NCBI GenBank assembly: GCA_029891385.1 | Contig: JAIWQS010000232.1 | Location: 1 to 64,000 of the forward strand | Length of the DNA stretch: 64,000 nt | Origin: Erythroxylum novogranatense | Lineage: Eukaryota; Streptophyta; Magnoliopsida; Malpighiales; Erythroxylaceae | Direction: 5' to 3' | Part shown: one piece after another, positions 33,400 through 45,300 of the stretch | Layout of the letters: every line of letters begins with the position of its first letter | How positions within the stretch are numbered: the first letter of the stretch is position 1 | The notes under the pieces: generated by a model | Databases searched by the model: none | The model's input: only the letters and a program-made list of their open reading frames with translations | Told to the model about the DNA's origin: nothing | Made by a program: the position numbers and the translations under genes

Positions 33400-34900
33400 T
33401 AAAACAACCTCCTTGGTATAGCAGTCCATGATAGCCCTGCAAGAAGTTACCCATCCCCGTAATCACATCAATCTCTCGAGGCAACACTATAAAATCGCCT
33501 CAACATCGCCGATCAATCGGATCGAGCATCCCCGCAGACCTCTCCCAATGCAAGAGTACTACCTAGAGGTGTACTCACCTCTAGCCCATACAAGAACATC
33601 TCCCTATCCCCATGCAATCTACATGCCATATGAGGTGCAATAAAGAATGTGTGGATCCAGATCCAAAGAATGCAAACGCCTCAATATCGTAAATAAGGAG
33701 CATACCAACACAACATCGGGGAATCTGGGCCTCTGTCTCGTCATGGCATAGACTGCGGGACCGTGGTCGGTCGCCCACCCTCGTCCTCACAAAGGATCCC
33801 TCAGCTCTACCTCGGCCTCTACCTCGGTCCCTCTGTCCGGATCCACTCACTTACTTTGTCAGACAAGAAGGAACTCCCACTGGCCCACTACCCAAGAGAT
33901 CAACGCCAGAGTGTAGTGGGCAATCCCCAACTCGGTGTCTCCGTCGAGCCGCATCTCAAGCAGGCTCCAGTAAGCTACCAACACTCCCCACTGTGTCTCC
34001 TCTCACAATGCGGGCACACTAGAGGGGTCTGCCCTGAACCTCTGCCACTACTACTACCAGTCTGTCCGAATCTCCCTCTCTGCCCATAAACAGACTGTCT
34101 CGAACCTCCCGGAGACTCGAAAGTCCTACCTGGCGCTTACTAAAGCTCTCGCCAGAGCCGCCTCGATCACACTTGGCCGCTACCCGGACCCAATCTCACT
34201 GTCACGCTTCAACAATCGCTTCCACTCACAAAGAAGAACTCTTAACTCAATAAAGGTACCCATGTCGATCGAGCTAATATGGTATTAATCTCTAGATTGA
34301 GGCCGTTCTCGAACCTCGGCACTTATCGCCTCGGTCGGGATCATGACAAGGGCATAGTCCATCACTCATCAACCTCATCTCATACTATGTCACCGACATC
34401 CTACCTTGCTTCAGCTTTAGAAACTCCTGCATCTTCATGTCAAGATAGTCCTTGGGCATGTAGTTGTCCCTGAAGGCCCTCAAAAAATCAGTCCATGACA
34501 GTAAGCAAGGCCCGGTGATACTACGCGCATCTTCCACCACTTGTATGTCGGGCCCCGCAGCAGAGACACCGCGATAATCGAACCTCTCATCAGGTTCGCA
34601 GTCCATCTGGTCGAAGACTCTTCATCCTCTCCACCACCCTCACCTCACGGGTCTCAGATCGCCATAAAATCGACACCCCCTACTTACAAGAAGAAGTCAT
34701 ACCTCCTCTCCCGTCTCACGGGAACTCGAGGAGGCAATTCCTCAATACGAGGCATAGAAGACTCTCTACTTGCTCCCACCGATCCTTGGTCAGCTGGCTG
34801 CTCAACCTGATCACCTAATGCAGAAGACTTAGAACAAAACAAGAATTCTGATCAGTTTCAACAATTCCGTCAATTTTATACCTACATTGTTACTATTCCC
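33400..34900 (-). pseudogene. Gypsy gag and protease region, heavily broken
   Basis: 34,606-34,385 encodes a gag segment (SWTDFLRAFRDNYMPKDYL, DMKMQEFLKLKQGRMSV) typical of plant chromovirus Retrotrans_gag domains. 34,060-33,770 has a zinc-knuckle-like Cys/His stretch and an Arg/Gly-rich tract (RGRGRGRA) in shifting frames. Protease should lie near 33,600-33,400 but no clean D-T/S-G active site is readable. The start Met of gag, expected near 34,800, cannot be fixed. Confidence 0.65.
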
Positions 34901-34917
34901 AAAAGATGCCAAACCAT

Positions 34918-34929
34918 GCTCTGATACCA
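34918..34929 (-). promoter_or_regulatory. Primer binding site (initiator tRNA-Met) of the gypsy element
   Basis: On the minus strand TGGTATCAGAGC lies 5 nt after the LTR end ...CTACA. This 12-mer is complementary to the 3' end of plant initiator tRNA-Met, the usual minus-strand primer. Confidence 0.88.
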
Positions 34930-34934
34930 CCTAA

Positions 34935-37900
34935 TGTAGCGCTCCCTTACCATAGAGTACCCACCGGAACGCCTGTAGGTCATTCCGGTACATATCCTAC
35001 GATAAGAGACCACTACTGACAACTACCACTAAACTCCTCATGGCATCACAATCATAAAGCAGTACGAACAAATTGACAACTTTTAAAACCAAACTGGATT
35101 TCATTTCATTTACTCAAAATTCGTAAATTTACAACCGTCAAGATTTTCACCGCATGTTCCAAAACACCGTACACTACGCATATACAAGAATGTACAAAGA
35201 ATGATCTAACTATAAGTCTCCAAAGAAAGCTCAACTGACCGACCTTTGAGTTATCGCCTCTCACCAATCCACAAGACACGGCTCTACAAATCCCCGAGGA
35301 GCTATCTGCTACACTTAAGCCCGAAAAATAGTTTGCAATTTTGGATGAGTTCATAACTCAATGAGAAATCATCATCTATGGTTCTCCCAATTCATGCATC
35401 ACATAAGCATGATACAAGATGCATCCAAAGAATCATACAATTACAATGCAAATACAATCACAGAATAGGCATACAACACAATCACGGAAATGTAACACAA
35501 TTATAGTCATATTACAAAGATAGATACGATCAGTACCATGTCAATTATTCATCCAAGATGCAATGCACATGTGACTCTTTTCCGATTTATTACGAGATTG
35601 TGACCGAGTGCTTTAGCAATGTTGAGAGTCGATGAGACGCGTCTAGGAGAATTATCTCCTTCGAGCTCTCAGCTCGCAGACGTCGATCGTGATCGATGGC
35701 GACTCTGCTAACATTTATTCTTTATCAATTTATGCATCATGCATGAGTGCACATGTTCAATTGAACGATTACATACAGCCTAGAATTCCCAATGAGCAAG
35801 AATTTACATCAATATCATGTAATCCAAGTAATCCCCGTAGGCAAATAAGTCACAAGAACACGTAGATCGAGGTAACCATCTAGGTTACTCACCTATTACT
35901 CCGAGCTAATGTCTGAATTTTTGCCCGTCGGTCAAACGACGCCCACTTGGGCCTCTATAAGAATCGAGAAGGTACGAGTCACTAAATATTTAATTGAACT
36001 AAGATCGATGCACATGTAGATGAAATATGCATGTTCATGAATTCCCGGCCCTAATCCCATTTTTTTCCATTATAAAAATTTGTCTAAAAATTAGAAACCT
36101 ATTGGCGCTGACGGTGCGCAATTCGGACCTCTATAGGTCCTCAATTAAACAAAACAGTGATTAAACAGACCTTTACCCGGACCCACGTCAATTTCCCGTC
36201 CAAAAATTCCGAATCTCTTAGAAAATGAAATTAAATATTCACTGAATCCGATGCCTAAAAAATCAGGTCAATCGGACGACGGACGGAAAAGTTATTCACG
36301 AAAGAAATCAAAATTCAACAATTAATAGCCCTTATTTCCTTCTCTTTTTTCTGTTTTCCAACCAAAATTCAATCTATCATATCTCTTTCTACACATTTCA
36401 GAAAAATGCAAACTATACCTTGTTGGAAAGATAATGAAACCTTTACAAGTTTCATTTAACCCCGAACAAGCAATTTCATCCCGAAGGGTGTCAAAAATCC
36501 CATGGAACCTACTGCCCACACACTCACCTCTTAAAACAGAACAGTAATTGGAAATTCACTAACTTCCATTCTATGCAGTCAGAAATTATACAATAAATAC
36601 GCTCATCAAGCTCACAATGTTATCTAAAACTTTCATGTACAACCAAAATTTCAATTCTCTTGCTAACTAGGTCAAATAATTCATTCAATGCTGCTGTCCC
36701 TGAAATCACTCAATCTGAGCAGTAAATTTCTATCAAGCATAACTCTCTGTACACAAGTCAAAAAAATCACTATTTTATATCCCTGAAAAGATAAAACCTC
36801 AAACTTCAATTCTTCATGAAATAAACAAACTCCAATTCAACTTCTAACAATTTCAAATCTGTTGTGCAAGTTTCTGACCTGATCAGCAATTAACATCCTA
36901 ATGCAGGTTCAGAACTTGAAATTCCATAACTCCCACATATGATCTCCAAATATTACATGCCATATACCATTTTCAAGATCAATGTGTCATCTATAACTCT
37001 TCAGTAGATCCCTAGAACCAATTCAAGTCAAAAAAATTACTAAAATTCTTCCAAATCAGATTGTACAGTAAATCCGCCAATCCAGCTAGGTTTCATTCAA
37101 TGCATGAAAACAGTCAATAGTCATCAGTCCATAACTCCTACTATACATATCGAAAAATTGTAAAATCAGTGGCATTGGAAAGATAACTTAATAGGCTTCA
37201 ACTTTCATTTAGTCCAGTTGTTCTAAGTCCTTCTCAATTAATTTAGAAAAATTTGCAAAACTCTAAGGTATGATTTCGGGTACTGTTCATTCCAGTCAAT
37301 AGCAGTAACCTTCCATGCAAAAATTCACCATCTTAAAGCTAATATTGGGCAACACTTATTTCACACAAAAATGTAGCTAACATCCCAAAGTTTAAGTGGT
37401 CACAAACCTCACCTCATTTGCATTCCGACACAATTATTTATGCTAACAACAGTACAATTGGTTAAAACCCTAAATTTTCAGCTTTGGTTCAACCTTAGTT
37501 TCTATCATTTCCTATGCCATTAACACATCATTAAGCATCTAAATGAACACAAATCAGTTCTTATAACATTCATACATTCACTAGGACTAATACTTAAAAA
37601 TTTGCAGCACGTAAATTACTCAATTCAAATGCATAATTCATCATCAAAATGCCATTTCACTCAAGCTACAACCACTTCTATCATACTACTTTCAATTCAT
37701 AACTAACCCTAACCTTATACCCATTAATTCAAGCCATTATAGTCATCAATTTAAGACATCAATAATCATAATAAACATACCATAACTCCCATTCGATGTT
37801 TCTACCTACCATGATTCATAAATTCATACTTAAGCATCATTGAAAACTTAATTAAACTAACTTACCTAATTAGTTTTTCCACTTCAAGGCACACCAATTT

Positions 37901-38651
37901 CTCACTTTCTTTACTTTCTTATAACATCACACATGTATATCATCATCATGGGAAGAACATAACTTGATGGCATGAAGGCTCTTATGTTTGGAGGAAGGTT
38001 TGATGAAAAAAGAAGAAAATCGATGGATATGGAGAATAGGAGTAGTTTTCGGATGAGATGAGCTTTTAAGCAATTAAGGAGTTCTTTCCATTCTTTTTAT
38101 AGGCAACATCACCGAAATTAAAAGGTAAGAAAGCATTAAATGGAGGCAAGGTGGCATTATAGGATTAGTTAAACAAATGGTGAGGAAAAGTCAACATATT
38201 AATACTTTAATCAATTAAACCTAGTCCAAAATTAACCCAATCAATTTCAATAACCCTAATTTCAATCCCAAAATAATATACCTAATAAGACAGTGTCATT
38301 GGGTAGCAATTTTTGCTACCAAAAATCGACCGGTTCGCCAATTGGTGATTTTTTCGGTTTGGAAATTTTCTCCGGAAAAATCCAGAAAAATTCCTAAAAG
38401 CTCTTAAAATAGAAAACAATTTATAGCGCACTCAGAATAATTTTCCAAACCCAAAAATCACGCTAATTCCAATAAAATTGTCTTAGGCACAAAAACCGAG
38501 AATGTCATATATGCATGTACAGTAAGTTCATGTGCACAATTGTGACTATGTAGTAATCCTATTATGCATGAGCAGTCCCATGAAATCCCAATCTAGCACA
38601 TCCTATGCCAATTTACTATTATACCCTTCCAATTGAGGGTGGGATGTTACA
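34935..38651 (-). repeat. 5' LTR of the minus-strand gypsy element (3.7 kb)
   Basis: The LTR starts TGTAACATCCCACCCTCAAT at 38,651 and ends ...GCGCTACA at 34,935, with TG...CA ends. It is homologous over its whole length to the plus-strand LTR at 21,296-24,513, in inverse orientation. It contains no supportable gene; the leader-like AT-rich sequence has only short frames. Confidence 0.88.
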
Positions 38652-39452
38652 ATATTGATGTGAAGTATCATTTCATTCGGGATACTATTGCTGAGAAGAA
38701 GGTCCTTATTCAGAAGATTAACACTAAGAACAATCTTGCTGACATATTTACGAAGGTTCTTCCAGTTTACAAGTTCAAGCAGTGATTGAACTTGATTGGC
38801 GTCTATAGTTGGTGATATAGCCCTTTTGGGGCATTGTCGGAGAAGGTGGAGCAGATCACTAATTGTTCGGGACCAATTCAAGATGGAGATTTGTTGCATG
38901 TGAATTGGCCCCTCCACTTGGTTGCCTTGTCAAAGAAGAAGGCTTTGATTGGTGGCTAGAAGTCTATTAATGCAGCTCTCCATTCATGCATACAAGAAAG
39001 TCAATTATTGCTGGTTGACAATTGTGAGCAAATTTCGGCAAGTCTTGTAGGCTACATGTAGGTGTACTTGAAAATAAGCTATATGGTTAGCCTATTTTTT
39101 TGACTAAGATTTAGGTGATTGCATTATAAATAGATGCATCTTTTGCATCTTTAGGACACCCAAAATAGAAGAGAGAAAGAGTGTGGGAAACAATTTTGAA
39201 AACTCTGTAATGGTACTAGCTACATTTGGGATTCATTGGGTAGAGAGAAAATTCTAGAGTGACACTTTGTAATCTCCTGTTATTCTCTCATAGTGAAATA
39301 TCTCCGATTGTCTCCTACGCGACGTAGGTCACATTAATCAACCACGTAAATTCAGATTCGTCCCATTTATTTTGACTACCTCTATTTTCGTTACTACTTT
39401 TCGGGTTATTAAATTCTATCTGTATCCGATCCGACGGCATTTTATCTTAACA
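38652..39452 (+). mobile_element. 3' end of a copia element: RNase H tail and LTR
   Basis: 38,652 onward reads IDVKYHFIRDTIAEKKVLIQ, then KINTKNNLADIFTKVLP, the conserved end of a copia RNase H, up to a TGA at about 38,784. A purine-rich stretch (GGAGAAGGTGGAG) follows. An LTR that I place at about 38,864-39,452 starts TGTTCGGG and ends CTTAACA. The reading starts in mid-codon context at the gypsy LTR edge, so the gypsy element jumped into this copia. The copia in turn lies in what looks like an intron of DUR3, because a splice acceptor and DUR3 exon follow at 39,512. Confidence 0.75.
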
Positions 39453-39512
39453 CTACTGATATTTTCTGACTGACATACTTCTGCTCATCTGTATAACCAT
39501 TTTATGTTTTAG

Positions 39513-41766
39513 TACATGCGGTGCTAGTTATCTTCGTGTACCTACTTTACACAGCAAGTAGTAAGCTTGGAAGTCCCAGCCTTGTATACAATCACCTTAA
39601 CGAGGTAGCAAGTAAATCAAGAATATGCCTGCATAAAGGACAATTCTGTGGTCCTGTTAGCGGAAATTACAAAGGGTCTTACCTGTCGATGCTGAGTTCA
39701 GGTGGGCTTGCTTATGGGGTTACAAATGTTATTGGCAACTTCGGCACTGTTTTTGTTGACAATGTAAGCTTAGCATAATGCATCTCCTTATTGTTATTAA
39801 GAACTAATTACATTCCTTTTCTCTCGTTCATGCGCCTGTATTTTTTTTGTTTCTTTTTCACTGACATTGATTTGTTTAGGGATATTGGATGAGTGCTATA
39901 GCCGCAAGACCATCATCAACCCATAAGGGCTACTTACTGGCTGGGCTTGTGTGGTTTGCTGTGCCATTCTCATTGGCAACAGCTTTGGGTCTAGGAGCAC
40001 TTGCACTTGATTTACCAATAACAGAGACTGAGGCAAGTCATGGCCTTGTTCCTCGTGCCACTGCTATAGCCCTGATGGGGAAGGGAGGATCAATTCTTCT
40101 ACTGACTATGCTTTTTATGTAAGCTTCTTTTTATGCTAGCTCAGTAAACTTGAATTTATGACTAAAATTCATAAACTATGCAGTTTGTTTACAAATTAAA
40201 CCATATATAGCCATACTAATCATATTGTAACCTCACATTATAGAATAAAAATCATTCTCCTCACATTATAGAATAAAAATCATTCTCTTGAGATAATCAT
40301 ATATATGATAGAAAAGGTCAGTCTAACAAGCCATCTGCAGATTTATCTTTCAAATTCTATCTACTTTGAGGAGTATGGAATTATTAAGTTAATAACGTCC
40401 AATTCTTTGTCTGTAGATTTTTTAATGCTTTAGACAATTCTGCACTCATCTCATACTCTTAATTGTCACTCATTCTAACATCTAAAGTTGAGTGACAGAA
40501 CAGTTCCATCCATAAAAAAACTGATCTTCATTTATAAAAGGATATATAAAATGTTGGAATGATCTGAATTTTTAACTCCTCAGAACTCCAGTTTAAAGTA
40601 CCATCTTTACCTATCGATACGGTAACATTTAACTTTTGACATCTGTTTATACTTGGACGTCTGTTTAATGATCAGGGCTGTGACATCTGTTGGATCCTCT
40701 GAGCTGATTGCAGTATCATCATTATGCACTTATGGCATATATCGCACTTACATAGATCCAGATGCGAGTGGTAAGAAAATCCTCAACGTGTCAAGGGATA
40801 TTGTCCTAGGATTTGGATGTTTCATGGGATTATTAGCAGTAATTCTTAACAAAGCTGGGGTGTCATTGGGATGGATGTATCTTGCAATGGGAGTGCTTAT
40901 TGGTTCAGCTGTTCTTCCAATTTCTTTTATGCTTCTGTGGAAGAAAGCAAATGCTGTAGGTGCCATTCTTGGAGCAACTACTGGTTGTGCTCTTGGGATT
41001 ATAAGTTGGTTATCGGTTACAAAAGTTGAGTATGGACGGATTAGTCTTGACACGACTGGCAGAAATGCACCAATGCTTGCTGGGAACCTTGTCTCCATCC
41101 TTACTGGAGGAGCCATTCATGCTGTATGCAGTATTAGGTGGCCTCATAACTACGAATGGGATACCACCAAGCAGATCACAATGGTTGAAAAGGAAAAGAT
41201 TGAGCTACCAGAAGATGAGTTCAAGGAAGAAAAACTCTTGAAAGCAAAATCCTGGATTGTTAAATGGGGTGTTGGCTTCACTGTTTTGATTGTTGTTTTA
41301 TGGCCTCTCCTGACTCTTCCTGCAGGTAAATGCAATCACCCTATCTTTGTTAACAAAAGTTTAAAAGTCTTTTAAAGATTCCAGGGGTTTAAAACCTTTT
41401 CAGATGTTGTGTATGTAACGACAAAGAGAGTCATAAGTTATCATATGGTTGCAGTGGTGTGTCAATAATGTTGACTAGATCTTTGCTTGTAATTGTAGGT
41501 GAATTTATCAAGGGCTACTTCACATTCTGGGCTGTGATTGCAATAGCTTGGGGAACAGTTGGGTCTATAGTAATTATTGCTTTACCATTGATTGAAAGCT
41601 GGGAAACCATCAACAGTGTCTTTCTAGGCATGTTTACAAATGATAGATTGAGGAGTTGAACACAGAGCTGCAAGCAATCATTTTGGCGGTTCCTGAAGCT
41701 GAAAGGTACTACTTGCTTGAGAAAGAGAAGGCCAAGAAAGGCTCAGCTCGATCTCAATCCTTATAG
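39513..41766 (+). pseudogene. DUR3: DUR3-type urea/proton symporter, 3' exons only, last exon frameshifted
   Basis: Four exons with GT-AG borders and consistent phases are visible: 39,513-39,763, 39,880-40,118, 40,676-41,325 and 41,499-41,766. They encode the C-terminal two thirds or so of a sodium:solute symporter family member, the high-affinity urea transporter of the plasma membrane. Signatures are [82 protein letters not shown] and [17 protein letters not shown]. The first exons are not in the window; transposons occupy everything upstream. In the last exon, after GMFTNDRL, a deletion of about 10-13 nt shifts the frame to a stop at 41,657. The usual ending ([20 protein letters not shown], then a Lys-rich tail to TAG at 41,764) is still legible in the other frame. 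Either a pseudogene or a gene whose 5' part lies beyond the nest. Confidence 0.9.
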
Positions 41767-42016
41767 TCGCAAATATATGTACGTAAATTATCAACTTTCA
41801 CTGCCAATTTTTTATTGTACGCACTTGCCAAGTATCGTGTAGTTCAGGTAAGAACATAGAAAAAACAAATTTGAACAAGATAACACAAACCTATGTAACT
41901 CCCTGTAGCTTTTTACCGAGGAGTGAGGACAATAGAAAGAGTCAGCATATTTTGGATAGATATGCTGCCAATGATTCTAAAATAATCTTTGGGGTTAGGT
42001 AATTCTTAGTGATAGT
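41767..42016. other. DUR3 3' flank up to the copia insertion
   Basis: AT-rich 3' flank, probably the former 3' untranslated region. It ends with TAGT (42,013-42,016), which is the left target-site copy of the copia element. Confidence 0.5.
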
Positions 42017-42260
42017 TGTCGGAATCTGCCACAACACCTGCCACAACAAACACAGGCGCATCAACGCAAATGCACAGCCACCCTGCACAGCCTGTACAGT
42101 GAAAGGACAGTTAGTTACGATTCTTACGATTTGTTTTTTTCTTTTTCCTTCACTTGTATAAAACCGTGTACAGCGTCTTCCTTTACACATATATGAAAAA
42201 CAGAGAGAACTTTCTCTCCTACTCTTCCTCTGCTTTTATCGCTCTCCCATGGTTTTGACA
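42017..42260 (+). repeat. 5' LTR of the young copia element
   Basis: TG...CA ends, 244 bp. TATAAAA at 42,157-42,163 is the likely promoter, with transcription expected to start about 30 bp downstream. A TTTGTTTTTTTCTTTTTCCTT tract precedes it. Confidence 0.93.
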
Positions 42261-42272
42261 TGGTATCAGAGC
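42261..42272 (+). promoter_or_regulatory. Primer binding site (initiator tRNA-Met)
   Basis: TGGTATCAGAGC follows the 5' LTR without any gap and is complementary to the 3' end of initiator tRNA-Met. Confidence 0.92.
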
Positions 42273-42308
42273 AGGCTATACCTTTGATTTATTAACGCTA
42301 CTTACAAC

Positions 42309-45300
42309 ATGTCTCAACACGATGAGAATGACAGTGACATCCACACACTCGAAGATGATGCTGGGCTTGACTCCTACTCCATCGCAGCATCTGAAAACCC
42401 AGGAAGCATCTTGGTGACATCATTGCTTGATGGAAATAATTACCTGTCGTGGAGCCGATCCATGAGTATTGCTTTGGGAGCAAAAGACAAGATAGGATTC
42501 GTAAATGGTGACATAAACAAACCAGAGAACAACCCATCACTCCTCCGAAAATGGCGCACTGCAGATAAAATGGTAACCTCCTGGATCTTAAACTCAATTA
42601 GTAAAGAAATCGCTGATTCCTTTCTAGTAGTCACGTCTGCTAGAGACTTGTGGGAGGAATTAAAATTTAGATACGGGGAGAGTGATGGGCCACATATTTA
42701 TCAACTCATGCAAGAAATAGGAAATCTGAGGCAGGGAAATGGGTCGGTAACGACATATTTCACAAAGTTAAAAAAGCTATGGGATGATTTGAATTGTCTA
42801 ATGCCTTTTGCGAGATGTGCCTGCGAAGCCAACGATAAGAACAGGTCAGTGGAGAATAATATAAAGCTTGTTCAGTTTCTGATGGGATTAAGGGAAGATT
42901 ATAGCCATGTGGTTGGACAGATTATGCTAAATGACCCGCTACCACTTGTGAGTAGAGCCTACTCCATGATTCTGACGATAGAAAGGCAGAAAAGTATATC
43001 TCAACACCGTGGAGAAGGAGACAACATGAATATTGCGTTAATGGCTAAGCAAGGCAGTTACAAGAAAGTTGAAGGTAGAGACACTGGAAATACAAGCAAC
43101 TACAAGAGGAAATTTAACTCAAGAAAAGAAGACAAATACTGTGACCATTGTCACGAAAGGGGACACACCATCGATACCTGCTTCAAACTGCACGGCATAC
43201 CAGATTGGTTTAAAGAACTAAAGGAAAAACGGGCTAGAGAGAAGGGTCACTTTGCTGCTACTGTGATGGAGACACCTGTTGAACATAGACCAGTGAGTAC
43301 AGAATCAACTGAAAAAGAGGTGGATATCAACGTGCTTGTCCAACAAGTAAATGAATTAATGAAGTGCATGAGAGGTAAAGGTAACGTAGAAACCAACCAC
43401 GTTGCTTTTAGCAACTTTGCAGGTAAGAAATTTTCTGTACATGAGTCGAATACTGCCTCGAATGCTACAGGTTCATGGATAGTAGACTCAGGGGCATCTG
43501 CCCACATGTGTTCAAATATAAACCATTACTCCCACATAACATCTTCTGGTTTGTTTGGTTCTGTAACTCTTCCTGATGGAAATACCAAACCTGTGACTAC
43601 CATGGGTAGCGTTCCCCTGAACTCAGAAGTCATCCTCAACAACGTCCTACATATGCCAACATTCCATCATAATTTATTATCTGTACACAAGTTAGCATCA
43701 CAAAACAACCTGGCAGCTATCTTCATTTCTGATAAATTATATTTGCAGGACCCATGGACTGATTATGTGGTGGCCATTTGCGAGGAGGAGGCTGGCATCT
43801 ACAAACTCACGCCACAACACTTCCTACCAGCCAAAACATTAAAAGGTCCTTCGTTGCGTTTTTACTTAAACAATTATGTTGCTCGTAATGTAACCAGTGA
43901 TGTTGACATTTGGCATTTACGCTTGGGACACGTATCCAAGAAAACAATTATGCATATTTCTGGTATAAAAAATCCTAAGTTCAAACCTTTTTGCGATATC
44001 TGCCCCCTTGCCAAACAAACTAGAAAACCTTTTAAATCACATCCCATACATACCCGAAGACCTTTTGAATTGTTACACATAGACCTCTGGGGCCCTTATA
44101 GCATACCAAATTTAGATGGGTCTGAATACTTCATTACCTTCGTAGATGACTTTACCCGGGCCACATGGACCATCTTGATAAAAGCAAAATCTCAAACTCC
44201 AAGTGTCTTAATTGATTTTATAACCATGATTGAAAAGCAATTCTCCACCCCCATCCTTGCAATAAAAACTGATAATGGAAGTGAGTTTGTAAATACTTCG
44301 TGTCGCGAGTACCTCAAATCTAAAGGAATAACTCACCAAAAAACATGTGTTTATACACCTCAACAAAACGGGGTTGTGGAACGAAAACACAAACACTTGC
44401 TACAAATTACCCGAGCCCTCTTATACCAATCAAAATTACCCAAACATTATTGGGGGGAAGCCTTATTAACCTCCACCTATATCATCAACCGACTACCCAC
44501 CAAAGTCTTATCCTGGCTCTCTCCTTATGAAAAATTATACCACAAAACCCCCACGTATGATCACATGAAAGTTTTTGGGTGCCTCTGTTTTGCCACAAAT
44601 ACCAAACCTCATAAAGAAAAGTTAGAACCCAGAGCTACCAAGTGTATCTTTCTTGGATACGCGTCTGACAAGCAAGGTTACAAGATCCAAGACTTAACAT
44701 CTAAAAGCATCTTCATCAATAGAGATGTTGTCTTCTGCGAAACCAAATTCTTACCACACACCAACCCAACCCCACCTTCACCCAAACAACAGATTTATAT
44801 CCACTTTGACCAACAGACCCACTTTCCAGACCATGATATTGACTACCCTCCTATTTCTCCCACTATGCCAACATCAGACCCCACTGCTCATACCCCTTTA
44901 TTACCCTCCAATCCTCATACACCATCTGGCTCAACTCCAACCACACCCTCCTATTCTCAAACCCATACCAACACTGACCCACCTTCTTCACCTACCATCG
45001 CTGATCAGCCACCACGCATCAGTACCAGACCCAAATTTCGACCACCTTACCTTGATGACTACGTGTCCTCTGTCCACGCCACATCTCCTCCTACGTCTCA
45101 TGCCACCACATCCTCAGTCCAGGTACCTCCTCTTCCTGACTCTTACACTTCTTTCCTTGCTAATGTTTCTGCTGCCTATGAACCGCTGTCTTACGACAGT
45201 GCTAGTAAGGATCCTTTATGGATCGCACCGATGGAAGTCGAACTCGGCGCCTCGAGCTTAATCATACCGACCCTACCAGATACCACGTGTAAAAGGCTTT

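Larger units (their letters stand above)
27824..38651 (-). mobile_element. Near-complete Ty3/gypsy chromovirus, Tekay-like
   Basis: The element runs on the minus strand: 5' LTR 38,651-34,935, primer binding site, gag, protease/RT, RNase H, integrase, chromodomain, polypurine tract, then a 3' LTR (30,328-27,824) that lacks its last 1.2 kb. The long LTRs, the initiator-tRNA-Met primer site and the C-terminal chromodomain (RNKSIPLVKVLWRNHS) fit the Tekay/Del chromovirus lineage. Shared LTR parts are very similar, about 97-98% by eye, so insertion is fairly recent. It interrupts a copia element at 38,652. The matching copia half and target duplication are not found at 27.8 kb. Confidence 0.85.

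Noticed and set aside
33763..34089. 108-codon plus-strand frame across the gypsy gag region
   Set aside because: It lies antisense to the broken gag/zinc-knuckle region of the minus-strand element and has no relatives I recognise.
42298..42634. Antisense frames opposite the start of copia gag
   Set aside because: They are fully covered by the sense gag ORF and have no independent support.
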